From Oxalobacteraceae bacterium UBA4003 (GTDB lineage Bacteria; Pseudomonadota; Gammaproteobacteria; Burkholderiales; Burkholderiaceae_D), in NCBI GenBank assembly GCA_002384815.1, contig DGBN01000039.1, positions 102,756 to 166,755 on the forward strand: a stretch of 64,000 nt of DNA. The letters are read 5' to 3'. This document shows positions 1-8,758 of the stretch, piece after piece. The notes under the pieces were generated by a model that saw only the letters and a list, made by a program, of their open reading frames with translations, did no database searches and was not told the origin of the DNA. A program made the translations under genes and the position numbers. The first letter of the stretch is position 1. Each line of letters opens with the position of its first letter.

Positions 1-70
1 TCGACGGCAAGAGAGTAAACTCCGTCCCATCCTTCGCATTTCCGCGATCCGAACATTTCTGTGAGCCACC

Positions 71-2581
71 ATGTCTGAAGCATCCTTCCCCCTATTTGCC
101 GACCTTAACCTGAGCGAACCGCTGCTGCGCGTGCTGAAAGAGCTGGGTTACGAGGCGCCGTCGCCTATCCAGGCTGCTACGATTCCGCTGCTGCTGGATA
201 ACAAAGATGTGTTGGGGCAGGCGCAGACCGGTACCGGCAAAACGGCGGCTTTCGCGCTGCCCATCCTGTCACGCATCGATATCAAACAGACCACACCGCA
301 GGCTTTGGTACTCGCGCCTACGCGTGAACTGGCGATCCAGGTGGCGGAGGCTTTTCAGCGTTATGCGTCGCATATCCCCGGTTTTCACGTGTTGCCGATT
401 TATGGCGGGCAAAGCTATATGTCGCAATTAAGTGCCCTGCGTCGTGGTGTGCATGTGGTGGTCGGTACGCCGGGTCGCGTGATTGACCATCTGGAAAAAG
501 GCTCGCTCGATCTGTCGAAGATCAAGACGATGGTGCTGGATGAGGCCGATGAGATGTTGCGTATGGGCTTTATCGACGATGTGGAAACGATCCTGCAAAA
601 AACGCCGGAATCGCGTCAGACCGCCTTGTTCTCGGCGACCATGCCTTCTGCGATCAAACGCATCGCCACCACCTACTTGCGCGATCCGGAGTTGATTACC
701 GTCGCTGCCAAAACCGGCACTGCCGACAATATTCGCCAGCGTTACTGGCTGGTCAGCGGCATGCAGAAGCTCGAAGCGCTGACGCGTATCCTGGAAGCGG
801 AAACTTTCGACGGCATGATCATCTTTGCGCGTACCAAATTGGGTACCGAAGAATTGGCGAGCAAATTGCAGGCACGTGGTTTCTCCGCGGCGGCGATCAA
901 TGGCGACATTCAACAGCAGCAACGCGAACGCACAATCCAGCAACTGAAGGATGGCAAGATCGACATTCTGGTCGCGACTGACGTTGCGGCACGCGGTCTG
1001 GACGTTGAACGCATCAGCCACGTCATTAACTACGATGTGCCGCACGATCCGGAAAGCTATACCCATCGCATCGGCCGTACCGGTCGCGCCGGTCGCAGTG
1101 GCGAGGCGATTCTGTTCATCGCACCACGTGAACGCAATCTGTTGAAAGCCATCGAGCGCGCCACGCGCCAGCCTATTTCGGTGCTGGAATTGCCTAGCGT
1201 TGAAGCGGTTAACGATGTGCGTATCTCCAGGTTCAAAGAACAGATTACAGAAACGATCGCTGCCGGTGGGCTGGAAATTTTTCATTCGCTGATCGAAGAC
1301 TACGAGCGTGAACACAATGTGCCTGCGGTGGAAATCGCTGCTGCACTCGCCAAACTGGCGCGCGGCGATGTGCCGCTGCTGATCGATAAAAACAAACCAG
1401 CGCCGCGTGAATCATGGGGCAGCGACAAGCCTGTATCAGGTGGTCGTTTTGAACGTGCTGAACGATTTGAGCGCAATGAAAGACCAGAACGTTCGGAAAG
1501 ATTTGAACGTCCTGAGCGCGCAGAACGCAGCGAACGTTCGGCCGCACCACGCAAGGAACGCGTCGCCCGTGCGCCGGATGAAGGCATGCAAACCTTCCGC
1601 ATCGAAGTCGGCCACGCGCACGGCGTCAAACCAGGCAACATCGTCGGCGCGATTGCGAATGAAGCGAATCTCGATTCCAAATACATAGGCCGCATCGAAA
1701 TCTACGACGATTACAGCACGCTCGATCTGCCGAACAGCTTGCCGTCCGACATGCTCGATCACCTGAAAAAAGTATGGGTCGCCGGTCAGCAATTGAATAT
1801 CACTGCCGATGGTGAAGCTGCATTGTCTGCACCAGCAGCGCCAGCAGATAAATCTGTAAAAACGCCTGCATCTAAAAAAGCAGCGTTATCCGAACAAGTA
1901 CCATTTTCCGACAGACCGGCGCGCAGCGATTTTGCCGCGCATTTTGACAAGCCTGCGCAGAAGGAATCCAGAGAGCGTCCGGCACGTGCAGAAGCTGCAC
2001 CGGAAAAGTCGACTACAGCCGACGCATCGCCGTTGAAAAAAGTGCGCGAAGAAATCGTCGCTGCTGCAACCGAAGTGCCGCCCAGTAAGGAGCGCATAGC
2101 CAAGAAAAAAGCCGGCACCGTCGATATGGAGCCGTTCCGCATCGAGATCGGTCATGCGCATGGCGTCAAGCCTGCCAATATCGTCGGCGCAATTGCCAAT
2201 GAAGCAGGGCTGGAAGCGAAGTACATAGGCCGCATCGAGATTTTTGAAAAGCACAGCTTGCTGGATCTGCCTGCGGGCATGCCGGATGAAGTGTTTGAAC
2301 AGCTCAGAACGGTTTCGATAGCGGGCCAGCCTTTGCGCATCAGCCATTCCGGCGTGCGTCCGGCGGAAGAAAAATCTATGGACAAGCGCGTCACGCTGGC
2401 CCCTCCCAGCAAGGGCGGCGACCGTCGCGTGGCTGACAAGGCGCGTGGCAAGAAGCCGGTATCGAAACGCGCTGCCGTCGCTAGCGGCAAATTCTTCGAC
2501 GCATCACGTCCGGCCGCCAGGCCAGCGACCGGCCCTTCTGGCAAGCCAGTGATCCAGTTGCATCGCAAGGGTGCGAAGTAA
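71..2581 (+). CDS. deaD: DEAD-box ATP-dependent RNA helicase, DeaD/CsdA type, duplicated RNA-binding domain
   Basis: This protein of 836 residues is an ATP-dependent RNA helicase, expected to unwind structured RNA during ribosome assembly or cold adaptation. The helicase core has a Walker A motif (AQTGTGKT) near residue 52, the DEAD box at 157-160, SAT near 190, and the HRIGRTGRAGR motif of motif VI. A charged Arg/Glu-rich linker made of short RFER/ERSE-like repeats follows from about residue 455. The C-terminus then carries two copies of the DbpA-type RNA-binding fold, at about 506-578 and 686-757, each opening with FRIE.GHAHGVKP. DeaD proteins normally have one such domain, so the second copy is unusual. 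A strong hairpin terminator follows the stop, so the gene is probably monocistronic. The ATG is the first in frame and lies close to the window start, so the promoter is only partly included. Confidence 0.95.
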   Translation: MSEASFPLFADLNLSEPLLRVLKELGYEAPSPIQAATIPLLLDNKDVLGQAQTGTGKTAAFALPILSRIDIKQTTPQALVLAPTRELAIQVAEAFQRYASHIPGFHVLPIYGGQSYMSQLSALRRGVHVVVGTPGRVIDHLEKGSLDLSKIKTMVLDEADEMLRMGFIDDVETILQKTPESRQTALFSATMPSAIKRIATTYLRDPELITVAAKTGTADNIRQRYWLVSGMQKLEALTRILEAETFDGMIIFARTKLGTEELASKLQARGFSAAAINGDIQQQQRERTIQQLKDGKIDILVATDVAARGLDVERISHVINYDVPHDPESYTHRIGRTGRAGRSGEAILFIAPRERNLLKAIERATRQPISVLELPSVEAVNDVRISRFKEQITETIAAGGLEIFHSLIEDYEREHNVPAVEIAAALAKLARGDVPLLIDKNKPAPRESWGSDKPVSGGRFERAERFERNERPERSERFERPERAERSERSAAPRKERVARAPDEGMQTFRIEVGHAHGVKPGNIVGAIANEANLDSKYIGRIEIYDDYSTLDLPNSLPSDMLDHLKKVWVAGQQLNITADGEAALSAPAAPADKSVKTPASKKAALSEQVPFSDRPARSDFAAHFDKPAQKESRERPARAEAAPEKSTTADASPLKKVREEIVAAATEVPPSKERIAKKKAGTVDMEPFRIEIGHAHGVKPANIVGAIANEAGLEAKYIGRIEIFEKHSLLDLPAGMPDEVFEQLRTVSIAGQPLRISHSGVRPAEEKSMDKRVTLAPPSKGGDRRVADKARGKKPVSKRAAVASGKFFDASRPAARPATGPSGKPVIQLHRKGAK

Positions 2582-2621
2582 GTACCGGCATCTGCTTTGA
2601 TTGGGTGCTTGGAAGTTAAAT

Positions 2622-2655
2622 AAAAAGAGGGCGAAATTTTCGCCCTCTTTTTTTT
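2622..2655 (+). terminator. Rho-independent terminator after deaD
   Basis: A near-perfect stem (AAAGAGGGCGAAA pairing with TTTCGCCCTCTTT) is followed by a run of eight T. It sits about 40 bases after the helicase stop codon. The A-rich flank on the other side means it could also work in the opposite direction. Confidence 0.9.
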
Positions 2656-2787
2656 CGTCTGCGACAAGGATGGCGGTTTGTAACAAGTCCGGACTGCTCG
2701 CAGATACCAAAACAGCATTCTGATACAAGTGCATATCGCGCATGCCTTCCATAATCACGTCATGGATTTCTTTCGGATGATGAGCTG

Positions 2788-3057
2788 ATGAGGTATCGCA
2801 TGTATTTGATGTCTATCGCGGCAGGTGTGCTGGTCGGTATTATTTATGCTTTGATTCATGTACGTTCGCCTGCGCCACCGGCGATTGCCCTGTTAGGGCT
2901 GCTGGGCATGCTGGTCGGCGAACAACTGGTGCCGATCGCGGGTCGTGTGATCAAGGGTGAGCCGGTGCTGTCCTGGTTTTGCAGCGAGTGCGCACCGAAA
3001 ATTACCGGTGTTGAATCCGTACCGAAAAGCAAGAATCCCCGCGCGCCTGATGCCTGA
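2788..3057 (+). CDS. XapX domain-containing small membrane protein
   Basis: This is a small protein of 89 residues. The first 55 residues match the XapX domain pattern: two hydrophobic segments around a proline-rich turn (HVRSPAPPAIALLGLLGM) and the motif GEQLVP. The function of the family is not established. Proteins of this type are often encoded next to amidohydrolases and isochorismatase-like hydrolases, as here. The C-terminal tail after residue 60 is polar and contains two cysteines (CSEC). The gene is followed 35 bases later by an amidohydrolase gene and is probably co-transcribed with it. Confidence 0.8.
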   Translation: MRYRMYLMSIAAGVLVGIIYALIHVRSPAPPAIALLGLLGMLVGEQLVPIAGRVIKGEPVLSWFCSECAPKITGVESVPKSKNPRAPDA

Positions 3058-3092
3058 GCGATCGCGCTCCTCCACCTGAAGGATTTCTCCTC

Positions 3093-5096
3093 ATGAACAA
3101 CAATCGTAGAACAGTCCTTAAATCCGTTGCCTCAGGCGCGGCGCTGGCAACCTTGGGGGCGATGTCTTCCAGCTCGAATGCGGTTGCTGCCAGCGTTACA
3201 AGTGCAACATCCAGTGCAGGTGCCAAAGCAGCAGGCTCAAGCTCATCGCCGACACTGATTCTGCTCAACGGTCGCTTTCATACTGTCGATAAAAGCAAAC
3301 CGACTGCTACCGCCGTAGTGATTAAGGATGGCAAGTTCCTCGCGGTCGGTGATGCAGAAGATGTGATGCGTCATCGCACACCTGATAGTCAGATCATCGA
3401 TCTGAATGGTCGCACCGTGATCCCGGGTTTGAACGACTCGCACATCCATTTGATACGCGGTGGCCTTAACTACAATCTTGAGTTACGTTGGGAAGGCGTG
3501 CCATCAGTAGCGGATGCCTTGCGCATGCTGAAGGAGCAAGCTTTGCGCACGCCGAATCCCCAATGGGTGCGCGTGGTCGGAGGCTGGACAGAATTCCAGT
3601 TCGCTGAAAAGCGCATGCCTACGCTGGAAGAGATCAATGCAGCAGCACCGGATACGCCGGTGTTCGTTTTGCATCTCTACGACAGAGCCCTGCTGAATCG
3701 CGCTGCCTTGCGCGCAGTTGGTTATACCAAGGACACGCCGAATCCGCCGGGTGGTGAAATTCAGCGCGATGCGGCTGGCAATCCAACCGGCATGTTGATC
3801 GCCAAACCGAATGCGCTGATTCTGTATGCAACGCTGGCTAAAGGGCCGACCTTGCCGCGCGAGTTGCAGGTCAATTCCACACGCCAGTTTATGCGCGAAT
3901 TGAATCGTCTTGGTGTGACCAGCACCATCGATGCCGGTGGCGGCTTCCAGAATTATCCTGAGGATTACGCCATCATCGACCAGTTGGCGCGCGAGCAGCA
4001 ACTGACTGTACGTGTTGCCTACAATCTGTTCACGCAGAACAAGGGTCAGGAACTGGAAGACTTCCAGAAATGGAGCAAGATGGTCAAGCCGGGCCAGGGC
4101 GATGATTTTTATAGACACAACGGCGCGGGCGAAATGCTGGTGTTTTCGGCCGCTGACTTTGAAGATTTTCTGGAGCCGCGCCCCGATCTGCCGCCGGGCA
4201 TGGAAGCTGAACTGGAGCGCGTGGTGCGCCATCTGGTTTCACAACGCTGGCCTTTCCGCCTACATGCGACTTATGACGAATCGATCAGCCGCATGCTGGA
4301 CGTGTTCGAGAAGGTCAATCGCGATATTCCATTCGATGGTTTGCGCTGGATGTTCGATCATGCGGAAACCATCACGCCGCGCAATATCGATAGAGTGCGC
4401 GCGCTCGGCGGCGGCATTGCGATTCAACATCGTATGGCCTTCCAGGGTGAATATTTTGTCGAGCGTTACGGCACCGAAGCGGCAGCCAACACGCCGCCTA
4501 TCAAGCGCATGCTGAACGCAGGTATTCCTGTCGGTGGCGGCACCGATGCAACGCGTGTTGCCAGTTACAACCCGTGGACTGCGCTGTATTGGCTGGTATC
4601 CGGTCGCACAGTTGGCGGCATGAAAATTTATGATTCCAGCGCACAGTTGTCGCGCGATACCGCACTTGAATTGTGGACCAATGGCAGCGCGTGGTTCTCC
4701 AGCGAGCAAGGTAAAAAAGGTCGGATACAGGAAGGCCAGTTAGCCGATCTCGCCGTATTGTCGGCAGACTTTTTCACGATCAAGGAAGACGCCATCAAAT
4801 CGCTGGAATCGGTACTCACGATAGTCGGCGGCAAGATCGTGTTTGGCGCGGATGAATTCAGCAAGATTGCACCGCCGCCGATACCAGTGTTGCCGGATTG
4901 GTCGCCAGTCAAAACCGTGCCGGGTCATTACCGCCAAGTCGCTACCAATAAACAATTGGCTGCGTTGCCGCACCAATGCGCAGGCGCTTGCGGCGTGCAC
5001 ATGCATGCGCATGATGTCGCGCGCAAATCGACAGTTCCGGTGACAAGTCATACCGGTTTCTGGGGTGCGCTCGGTTGCAGTTGTTTTGCGTTCTGA
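3093..5096 (+). CDS. exported amidohydrolase, YtcJ-like (amidohydrolase family 3)
   Basis: This is a metal-dependent hydrolase of 667 residues from the YtcJ-like branch of the amidohydrolase superfamily; the substrate cannot be read from sequence. The N-terminus has a twin-arginine-like signal (NNRRTVLKS followed by a hydrophobic stretch to about residue 35), suggesting folded export to the periplasm. The metal-binding motif DSHIHL places two histidines at 117 and 119. The later motifs FRLHATYD, MFDHAETI and GGGTDATR fit the remaining metal and substrate ligands. The last 40 residues (LPHQCAGACGVHMHAH) are rich in His and Cys and look like a metal-binding tail. The start is supported by a purine-rich site (GAAGGA) about 8 bases upstream. 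Confidence 0.85.
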   Translation: MNNNRRTVLKSVASGAALATLGAMSSSSNAVAASVTSATSSAGAKAAGSSSSPTLILLNGRFHTVDKSKPTATAVVIKDGKFLAVGDAEDVMRHRTPDSQIIDLNGRTVIPGLNDSHIHLIRGGLNYNLELRWEGVPSVADALRMLKEQALRTPNPQWVRVVGGWTEFQFAEKRMPTLEEINAAAPDTPVFVLHLYDRALLNRAALRAVGYTKDTPNPPGGEIQRDAAGNPTGMLIAKPNALILYATLAKGPTLPRELQVNSTRQFMRELNRLGVTSTIDAGGGFQNYPEDYAIIDQLAREQQLTVRVAYNLFTQNKGQELEDFQKWSKMVKPGQGDDFYRHNGAGEMLVFSAADFEDFLEPRPDLPPGMEAELERVVRHLVSQRWPFRLHATYDESISRMLDVFEKVNRDIPFDGLRWMFDHAETITPRNIDRVRALGGGIAIQHRMAFQGEYFVERYGTEAAANTPPIKRMLNAGIPVGGGTDATRVASYNPWTALYWLVSGRTVGGMKIYDSSAQLSRDTALELWTNGSAWFSSEQGKKGRIQEGQLADLAVLSADFFTIKEDAIKSLESVLTIVGGKIVFGADEFSKIAPPPIPVLPDWSPVKTVPGHYRQVATNKQLAALPHQCAGACGVHMHAHDVARKSTVPVTSHTGFWGALGCSCFAF

Positions 5097-5100
5097 TCGG

Positions 5101-5520
5101 ATGAAAAATTTCCTGATCAGATTCAATACGCCGCAGGTCGATATCGGCCTGCTGTTTCTACGCGTCAGCGGTGCCTTCATGCTCTTGCACGTACATGGCT
5201 GGCCAAAGATTGTTCATTACAGTCATGAGTTGACAGTGATCGAAGATCCCTTCGGCTTGGGCGCGCAGTTTTCGTTGCTGGCCGCGATCTTTGCAGAAGT
5301 GCTTTGTCCCGTATTGATTGCCCTAGGTTTGCTGGCGCGCTTCGCCAGCCTTCCTGTGCTTGCAGTGTTGCTGGTGTCTATGTTCATCGTACATCCGCAA
5401 TGGTCGATAGCGGAAGGACAGTTCGGCTGGTTGCTGATGGTGATTTTTGGCGCGATTGCTTTTTGCGGTCCCGGCAAGTATTCGCTGGCTTCAGCAATCG
5501 GACGCAAGGAATTGTCATGA
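5101..5520 (+). CDS. DoxX family membrane protein
   Basis: This is a small inner membrane protein of 139 residues with four predicted helices, typical of the DoxX/DoxD family. It begins with a short amphipathic stretch, then GLLFLRVSGAFMLLHVHGWPK, the family's first helix with its conserved HGWPK turn. DoxX proteins are linked to redox or thiol stress in some bacteria, but no specific role is shown here. I chose the ATG four bases after the amidohydrolase stop; a GTG at 5065 would overlap that gene. The stop overlaps the next start (ATGA), so it is translationally coupled to the MFS gene. Confidence 0.75.
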   Translation: MKNFLIRFNTPQVDIGLLFLRVSGAFMLLHVHGWPKIVHYSHELTVIEDPFGLGAQFSLLAAIFAEVLCPVLIALGLLARFASLPVLAVLLVSMFIVHPQWSIAEGQFGWLLMVIFGAIAFCGPGKYSLASAIGRKELS

Positions 5521-7115
5521 GCGCCGCCGTCGGCAAGACAGCAAGCACGACTTCTTCCTGGAGTCCGCTGCAGAATAAATTATTCCGCGCGTTGTGGCTG
5601 GCGACGGTGGCATCGAATATTGGCACCTGGATGCACGATGTAGGTGCGGGCTGGATGATGACCTCACTCAGTTCCGATCCCTTCATGGTGGCTTTGGTGC
5701 AAGCCGCGACCAGCTTGCCCATGTTTTTGTTTGCGCTGCCATCCGGTGTGCTGGCCGATATCGTTGACCGTCGAAAATATCTGCTGTTCGCACAAATCTG
5801 GATGTTGCTGACCGCTGCTGCGCTTAGTGGATTTGCATTCGCTGGCATGGTGACACCGGAAATTCTGCTGGGCGCGACTTTTTTCCTCGGCGTAGGCGCA
5901 GCAATGGCAGCGCCACCGTTCCAGGCCATTGTTCCTGAACTGGTGCCGAAAGAAGATCTGGCGGCAGCGGTCGCATTGAACTCACTCGGTATCAATATCA
6001 GCCGCGCCATAGGGCCGGCGCTGGCTGGTCTGATCCTGTCCTTTGCCGGGCCTGCCGTGGTCTTCTTGCTGAATGCATTGTCGGTACTCGGCGTGGTCGC
6101 GGTGCTGTATTTCTGGAAATCGACACCGCGTGTGCAACGTTTACCTGCTGAACATTTTCTGCCTGCGGTGCGTGCCGGCTTGCGCTATGTGCATGCTGCG
6201 CCGGTTTTACGTGTGGTGCTGATACGTGCGGTGGCGTTCTTCACTTTCGGTAGTGCGGCGTGGGCATTGTTGCCTTTGGTGGCGCGCAATGAACTCGGCC
6301 TCGGCGCTGGCGGTTACGGAATGTTGCTGGCGTGTATCGGTGTCGGAGCGGTGACGGGCGCAGTGTTATTGCCACGCTTGCGCAAACGTTTTTCGACCGA
6401 CGGTCTGGCGATAGGCGCGACCTTGATGTTTGCGGTATCGATGCTGGTGCTGGCGATGTTGAAAGATGCCGTATTACTCGGAGTAGTTTTATTGTTCTCC
6501 GGCTTTGCGTGGATCGCGATGCTGTCGATACTCAATGTCGGTGCGCAACGCAGTTCAGCCGGTTGGGTCAAGGCGCGTGCACTGGCGGTTTATCTGGTGG
6601 TGTTCTTTGGCGCGATGGCGGTTGGCAGTGCAATCTGGGGTCAGACCGCTGGCAAGTTCGGTACGCCGACGGCGTTGATCATTGCGGCTATCGGCATGGT
6701 TTTGTCCTGCGCTACCGCATTGCGCTGGAAGCTGGATTTGTCGCCGGATTTGAACCTCACGCCGTCTGCGCATCTGGCAGCACATCAGATCGCCGACGAA
6801 CCGGCGCATGATTCCGGCCCGGTAATGATCACCGTCGAATATCGCATTGCGGCTGAAAACGCTGAGCAATTCAAAATCGCGATTCAGGCGATGCGCCATG
6901 TGCGCCGACGTGGTGGCGCGCTGACCTGGGGCATCTTTGAAGACGTTACCGAACCTGGCCGCTACATCGAAACCTTTGTTGTCGAATCGTGGCTGGAACA
7001 CTTGCGCCAGCACGATCGTTTTACTGAAAACGACAAGGCCATCACCTTGCGTGCACACAGTTTTCATATCGGGCCGGACGCGCCGCGCGCAGAGCACTTC
7101 ATTGCCCCCGCATGA
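5517..7115 (+). CDS. MFS transporter of the EntS/DUF894 type with C-terminal ABM-like domain
   Basis: The protein has 532 residues. The first 410 or so form a major facilitator fold with twelve hydrophobic segments, of the MFS_3 (enterobactin exporter-like) type: LWLATVASNIGTWMHDVG near the start and the loop DIVDRRKYL after helix 2 are typical. The last 90 residues are soluble and resemble a monooxygenase-like (ABM) dimeric alpha/beta barrel domain, with ITVEYRIA at the start and the YIETFVVESWLEHLRQHDR segment. This fusion is known for the family. It is probably an exporter of a small molecule. The start overlaps the DoxX stop by four bases, which supports one operon running from XapX to here. 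Confidence 0.8.
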   Translation: MSAAVGKTASTTSSWSPLQNKLFRALWLATVASNIGTWMHDVGAGWMMTSLSSDPFMVALVQAATSLPMFLFALPSGVLADIVDRRKYLLFAQIWMLLTAAALSGFAFAGMVTPEILLGATFFLGVGAAMAAPPFQAIVPELVPKEDLAAAVALNSLGINISRAIGPALAGLILSFAGPAVVFLLNALSVLGVVAVLYFWKSTPRVQRLPAEHFLPAVRAGLRYVHAAPVLRVVLIRAVAFFTFGSAAWALLPLVARNELGLGAGGYGMLLACIGVGAVTGAVLLPRLRKRFSTDGLAIGATLMFAVSMLVLAMLKDAVLLGVVLLFSGFAWIAMLSILNVGAQRSSAGWVKARALAVYLVVFFGAMAVGSAIWGQTAGKFGTPTALIIAAIGMVLSCATALRWKLDLSPDLNLTPSAHLAAHQIADEPAHDSGPVMITVEYRIAAENAEQFKIAIQAMRHVRRRGGALTWGIFEDVTEPGRYIETFVVESWLEHLRQHDRFTENDKAITLRAHSFHIGPDAPRAEHFIAPA

Positions 7116-7213
7116 GAAGACCGAATCAACGCTGACTTGCTGGGCTTTTTTCAGGCCTGATTTTCGATAACGCTTGCAGAAATGTGTAAGCTTTTTAACC
7201 TACGGAGTAGAAC

Positions 7214-7906
7214 ATGAGCAATCAAAAACTGGAAGTACTGACCCCAAGCAACTCGCAATTGATCTTCATCGATCATCAACCGCAGATGGCTTTCGGTGTG
7301 CAATCTATCGATAGACAAACGCTGAAGAACAATACTGTGGCTTTGGCCAAGGCTGGCAAGGTTTTCAATATTCCAACCATCATCACGACCGTGGAAACCG
7401 AAAGTTTTTCCGGTCATACCTACCCAGAATTGCTGGATGTTTTTCCGGGACAAAAAATTCTGGAACGCACGTCGATGAATTCCTGGGATGACCAGAAAGT
7501 CCGTGATGCATTGAAGGCAAACGGTCGCAAGAAAGTCGTCGTCGCCGGCCTGTGGACAGAAGTCTGCAACAACAGCTTTGCGCTGTGCGCGATGCTGGAA
7601 GGCGATTACGAAATCTATATGGTGGCAGATGCATCCGGTGGTACATCGTTGATGGCACATGATCTGGCAATGCAGCGCATGATCCAGGCTGGTGTGGTGC
7701 CGGTCACCTGGCAGCAAGTCATGCTGGAATGGCAGCGCGACTGGGCCAACCATGCAACTTATGATGCAGTCACCAGCATCGTCAAGGAACACTCGGGCGC
7801 GTACGGCATGGGCATCGACTATGCAGTGACGATGGTGCACAAGGGTCAGACGCGCTCGGTCGGCACGCACGAAACACTGGCGCCTGTCGCGGCCCAGGTA
7901 CGCTGA
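7214..7906 (+). CDS. isochorismatase-family cysteine hydrolase, YcaC-like
   Basis: This is a cysteine hydrolase of 230 residues with the isochorismatase fold. Asp20 (FIDHQ) and Cys118 (TEVCNN) fit two members of the Asp-Lys-Cys catalytic triad. The pattern resembles the YcaC-like subgroup of unknown substrate rather than true isochorismatase or nicotinamidase. A good ribosome binding site (ACGGAG) precedes the ATG. The extension after residue 180 is longer than in minimal members of the family. A 100-base gap separates it from the MFS gene, so it may have its own promoter; it ends just before a large inverted repeat. Confidence 0.85.
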   Translation: MSNQKLEVLTPSNSQLIFIDHQPQMAFGVQSIDRQTLKNNTVALAKAGKVFNIPTIITTVETESFSGHTYPELLDVFPGQKILERTSMNSWDDQKVRDALKANGRKKVVVAGLWTEVCNNSFALCAMLEGDYEIYMVADASGGTSLMAHDLAMQRMIQAGVVPVTWQQVMLEWQRDWANHATYDAVTSIVKEHSGAYGMGIDYAVTMVHKGQTRSVGTHETLAPVAAQVR

Positions 7907-7914
7907 TCAAGCAG

Positions 7915-7946
7915 ATACGCTGCTGACTATTTTTTCAGCAGCGTAT
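7915..7946 (+). repeat. 12-bp perfect inverted repeat between two hydrolase genes
   Basis: ATACGCTGCTGA pairs perfectly with TCAGCAGCGTAT around an eight-base loop that contains five of the T residues. It starts nine bases after one stop codon and ends five bases before the next start codon. There is no T tract after the stem, so it is not a standard terminator. In the mRNA it would hide the ribosome binding region of the following gene. Confidence 0.6.
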
Positions 7947-7951
7947 TCCGG

Positions 7952-8734
7952 ATGAGCAAGACCGTTTTATTTATACATGACGCATGGTTGACTCCCGCTG
8001 CATGGGATCGCTTTGCCGGTCGCTACACTGCCTGCGGCTATACATGTACGGCACCAGCCTGGCCCTTGCTGGGCCAGCCGCTTGCGCGTTTACAGCCAGC
8101 GCCGTCGGCCGCGCTGGCGAGCTTGCGCATTAGCGATATTCTCGCTCACTACGAAAAATTGATACACGCCCATTCCGCGCCACCCTTGCTGGTGGGGCAC
8201 GGCTTTGGCGGGCTGTTTGTACAAATGCTGCTGGACCGTGGACTGGGTACGGCGGGTATTGCGATTGCACCGGCGTCGCCTTACGGCCTGTTTCCCGGCT
8301 GGTTTGCACTGTGCCGCATAGCTCCCATGCTGCTGCCATGGCGTAATGCAGTGCGCCTGATGCCGTTGACATATCTGCAGTTCAAAAGTGCTCTCGCACA
8401 GACCTTGACGCCGACTGAAGCGCAGGCGGCATATCGCGCGCATGTGATTGCGACGCCGGCAGGAATTTTTCGGCAGGCTGCGCTGGGCATCGACAATCAA
8501 GTAGACTTCCGTAACGATTACCGCCCGCCCTTGCTGTTCATCGCGGCGCAGCAGGATCGTATGATGAAAATGGCGAGGGTTGCTTCCTGCTATAAGCGGC
8601 ATCGCGCTTCGACCGCGGTTACCGATTTCATGTGCTTTCCCGGACGCAGTCATTGGCTGATCAATGAAACGGGTTGGGAAGAAGTGGCCGATGCCGGTAT
8701 TGAATGGTCGCAAATCCAATCCGGACGGTTTTGA
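7952..8734 (+). CDS. alpha/beta hydrolase-fold protein with the nucleophile serine replaced by glycine
   Basis: This protein of 260 residues shows the alpha/beta hydrolase fold: VLFIHDAW at the first strand with the oxyanion region, a nucleophile elbow at residues 82-87, and a C-terminal GRSHWLI histidine loop. The elbow reads GHGFGG where active members have GHSFGG, so Gly84 replaces the catalytic serine. The codon is GGC with clear reading around it. It may therefore be inactive as an esterase or be a non-catalytic relative; a sequencing error is possible but would need a single G/A change (GGC to AGC). The ribosome binding site is poor and the region just upstream is folded into an inverted repeat. 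Confidence 0.75.
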   Translation: MSKTVLFIHDAWLTPAAWDRFAGRYTACGYTCTAPAWPLLGQPLARLQPAPSAALASLRISDILAHYEKLIHAHSAPPLLVGHGFGGLFVQMLLDRGLGTAGIAIAPASPYGLFPGWFALCRIAPMLLPWRNAVRLMPLTYLQFKSALAQTLTPTEAQAAYRAHVIATPAGIFRQAALGIDNQVDFRNDYRPPLLFIAAQQDRMMKMARVASCYKRHRASTAVTDFMCFPGRSHWLINETGWEEVADAGIEWSQIQSGRF

Positions 8735-8758
8735 TTCTATGCAGGAAAATGAAATTCG

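Noticed and set aside
428..1315. Long open frame antisense to the helicase gene
   Set aside because: It is the mirror of a high-GC coding region; composition is unlike a real protein (many Gln, Arg, His) and there is no ribosome site.
7915..7946. Inverted repeat as a rho-independent terminator
   Set aside because: The T residues are in the loop and no T tract follows the stem.
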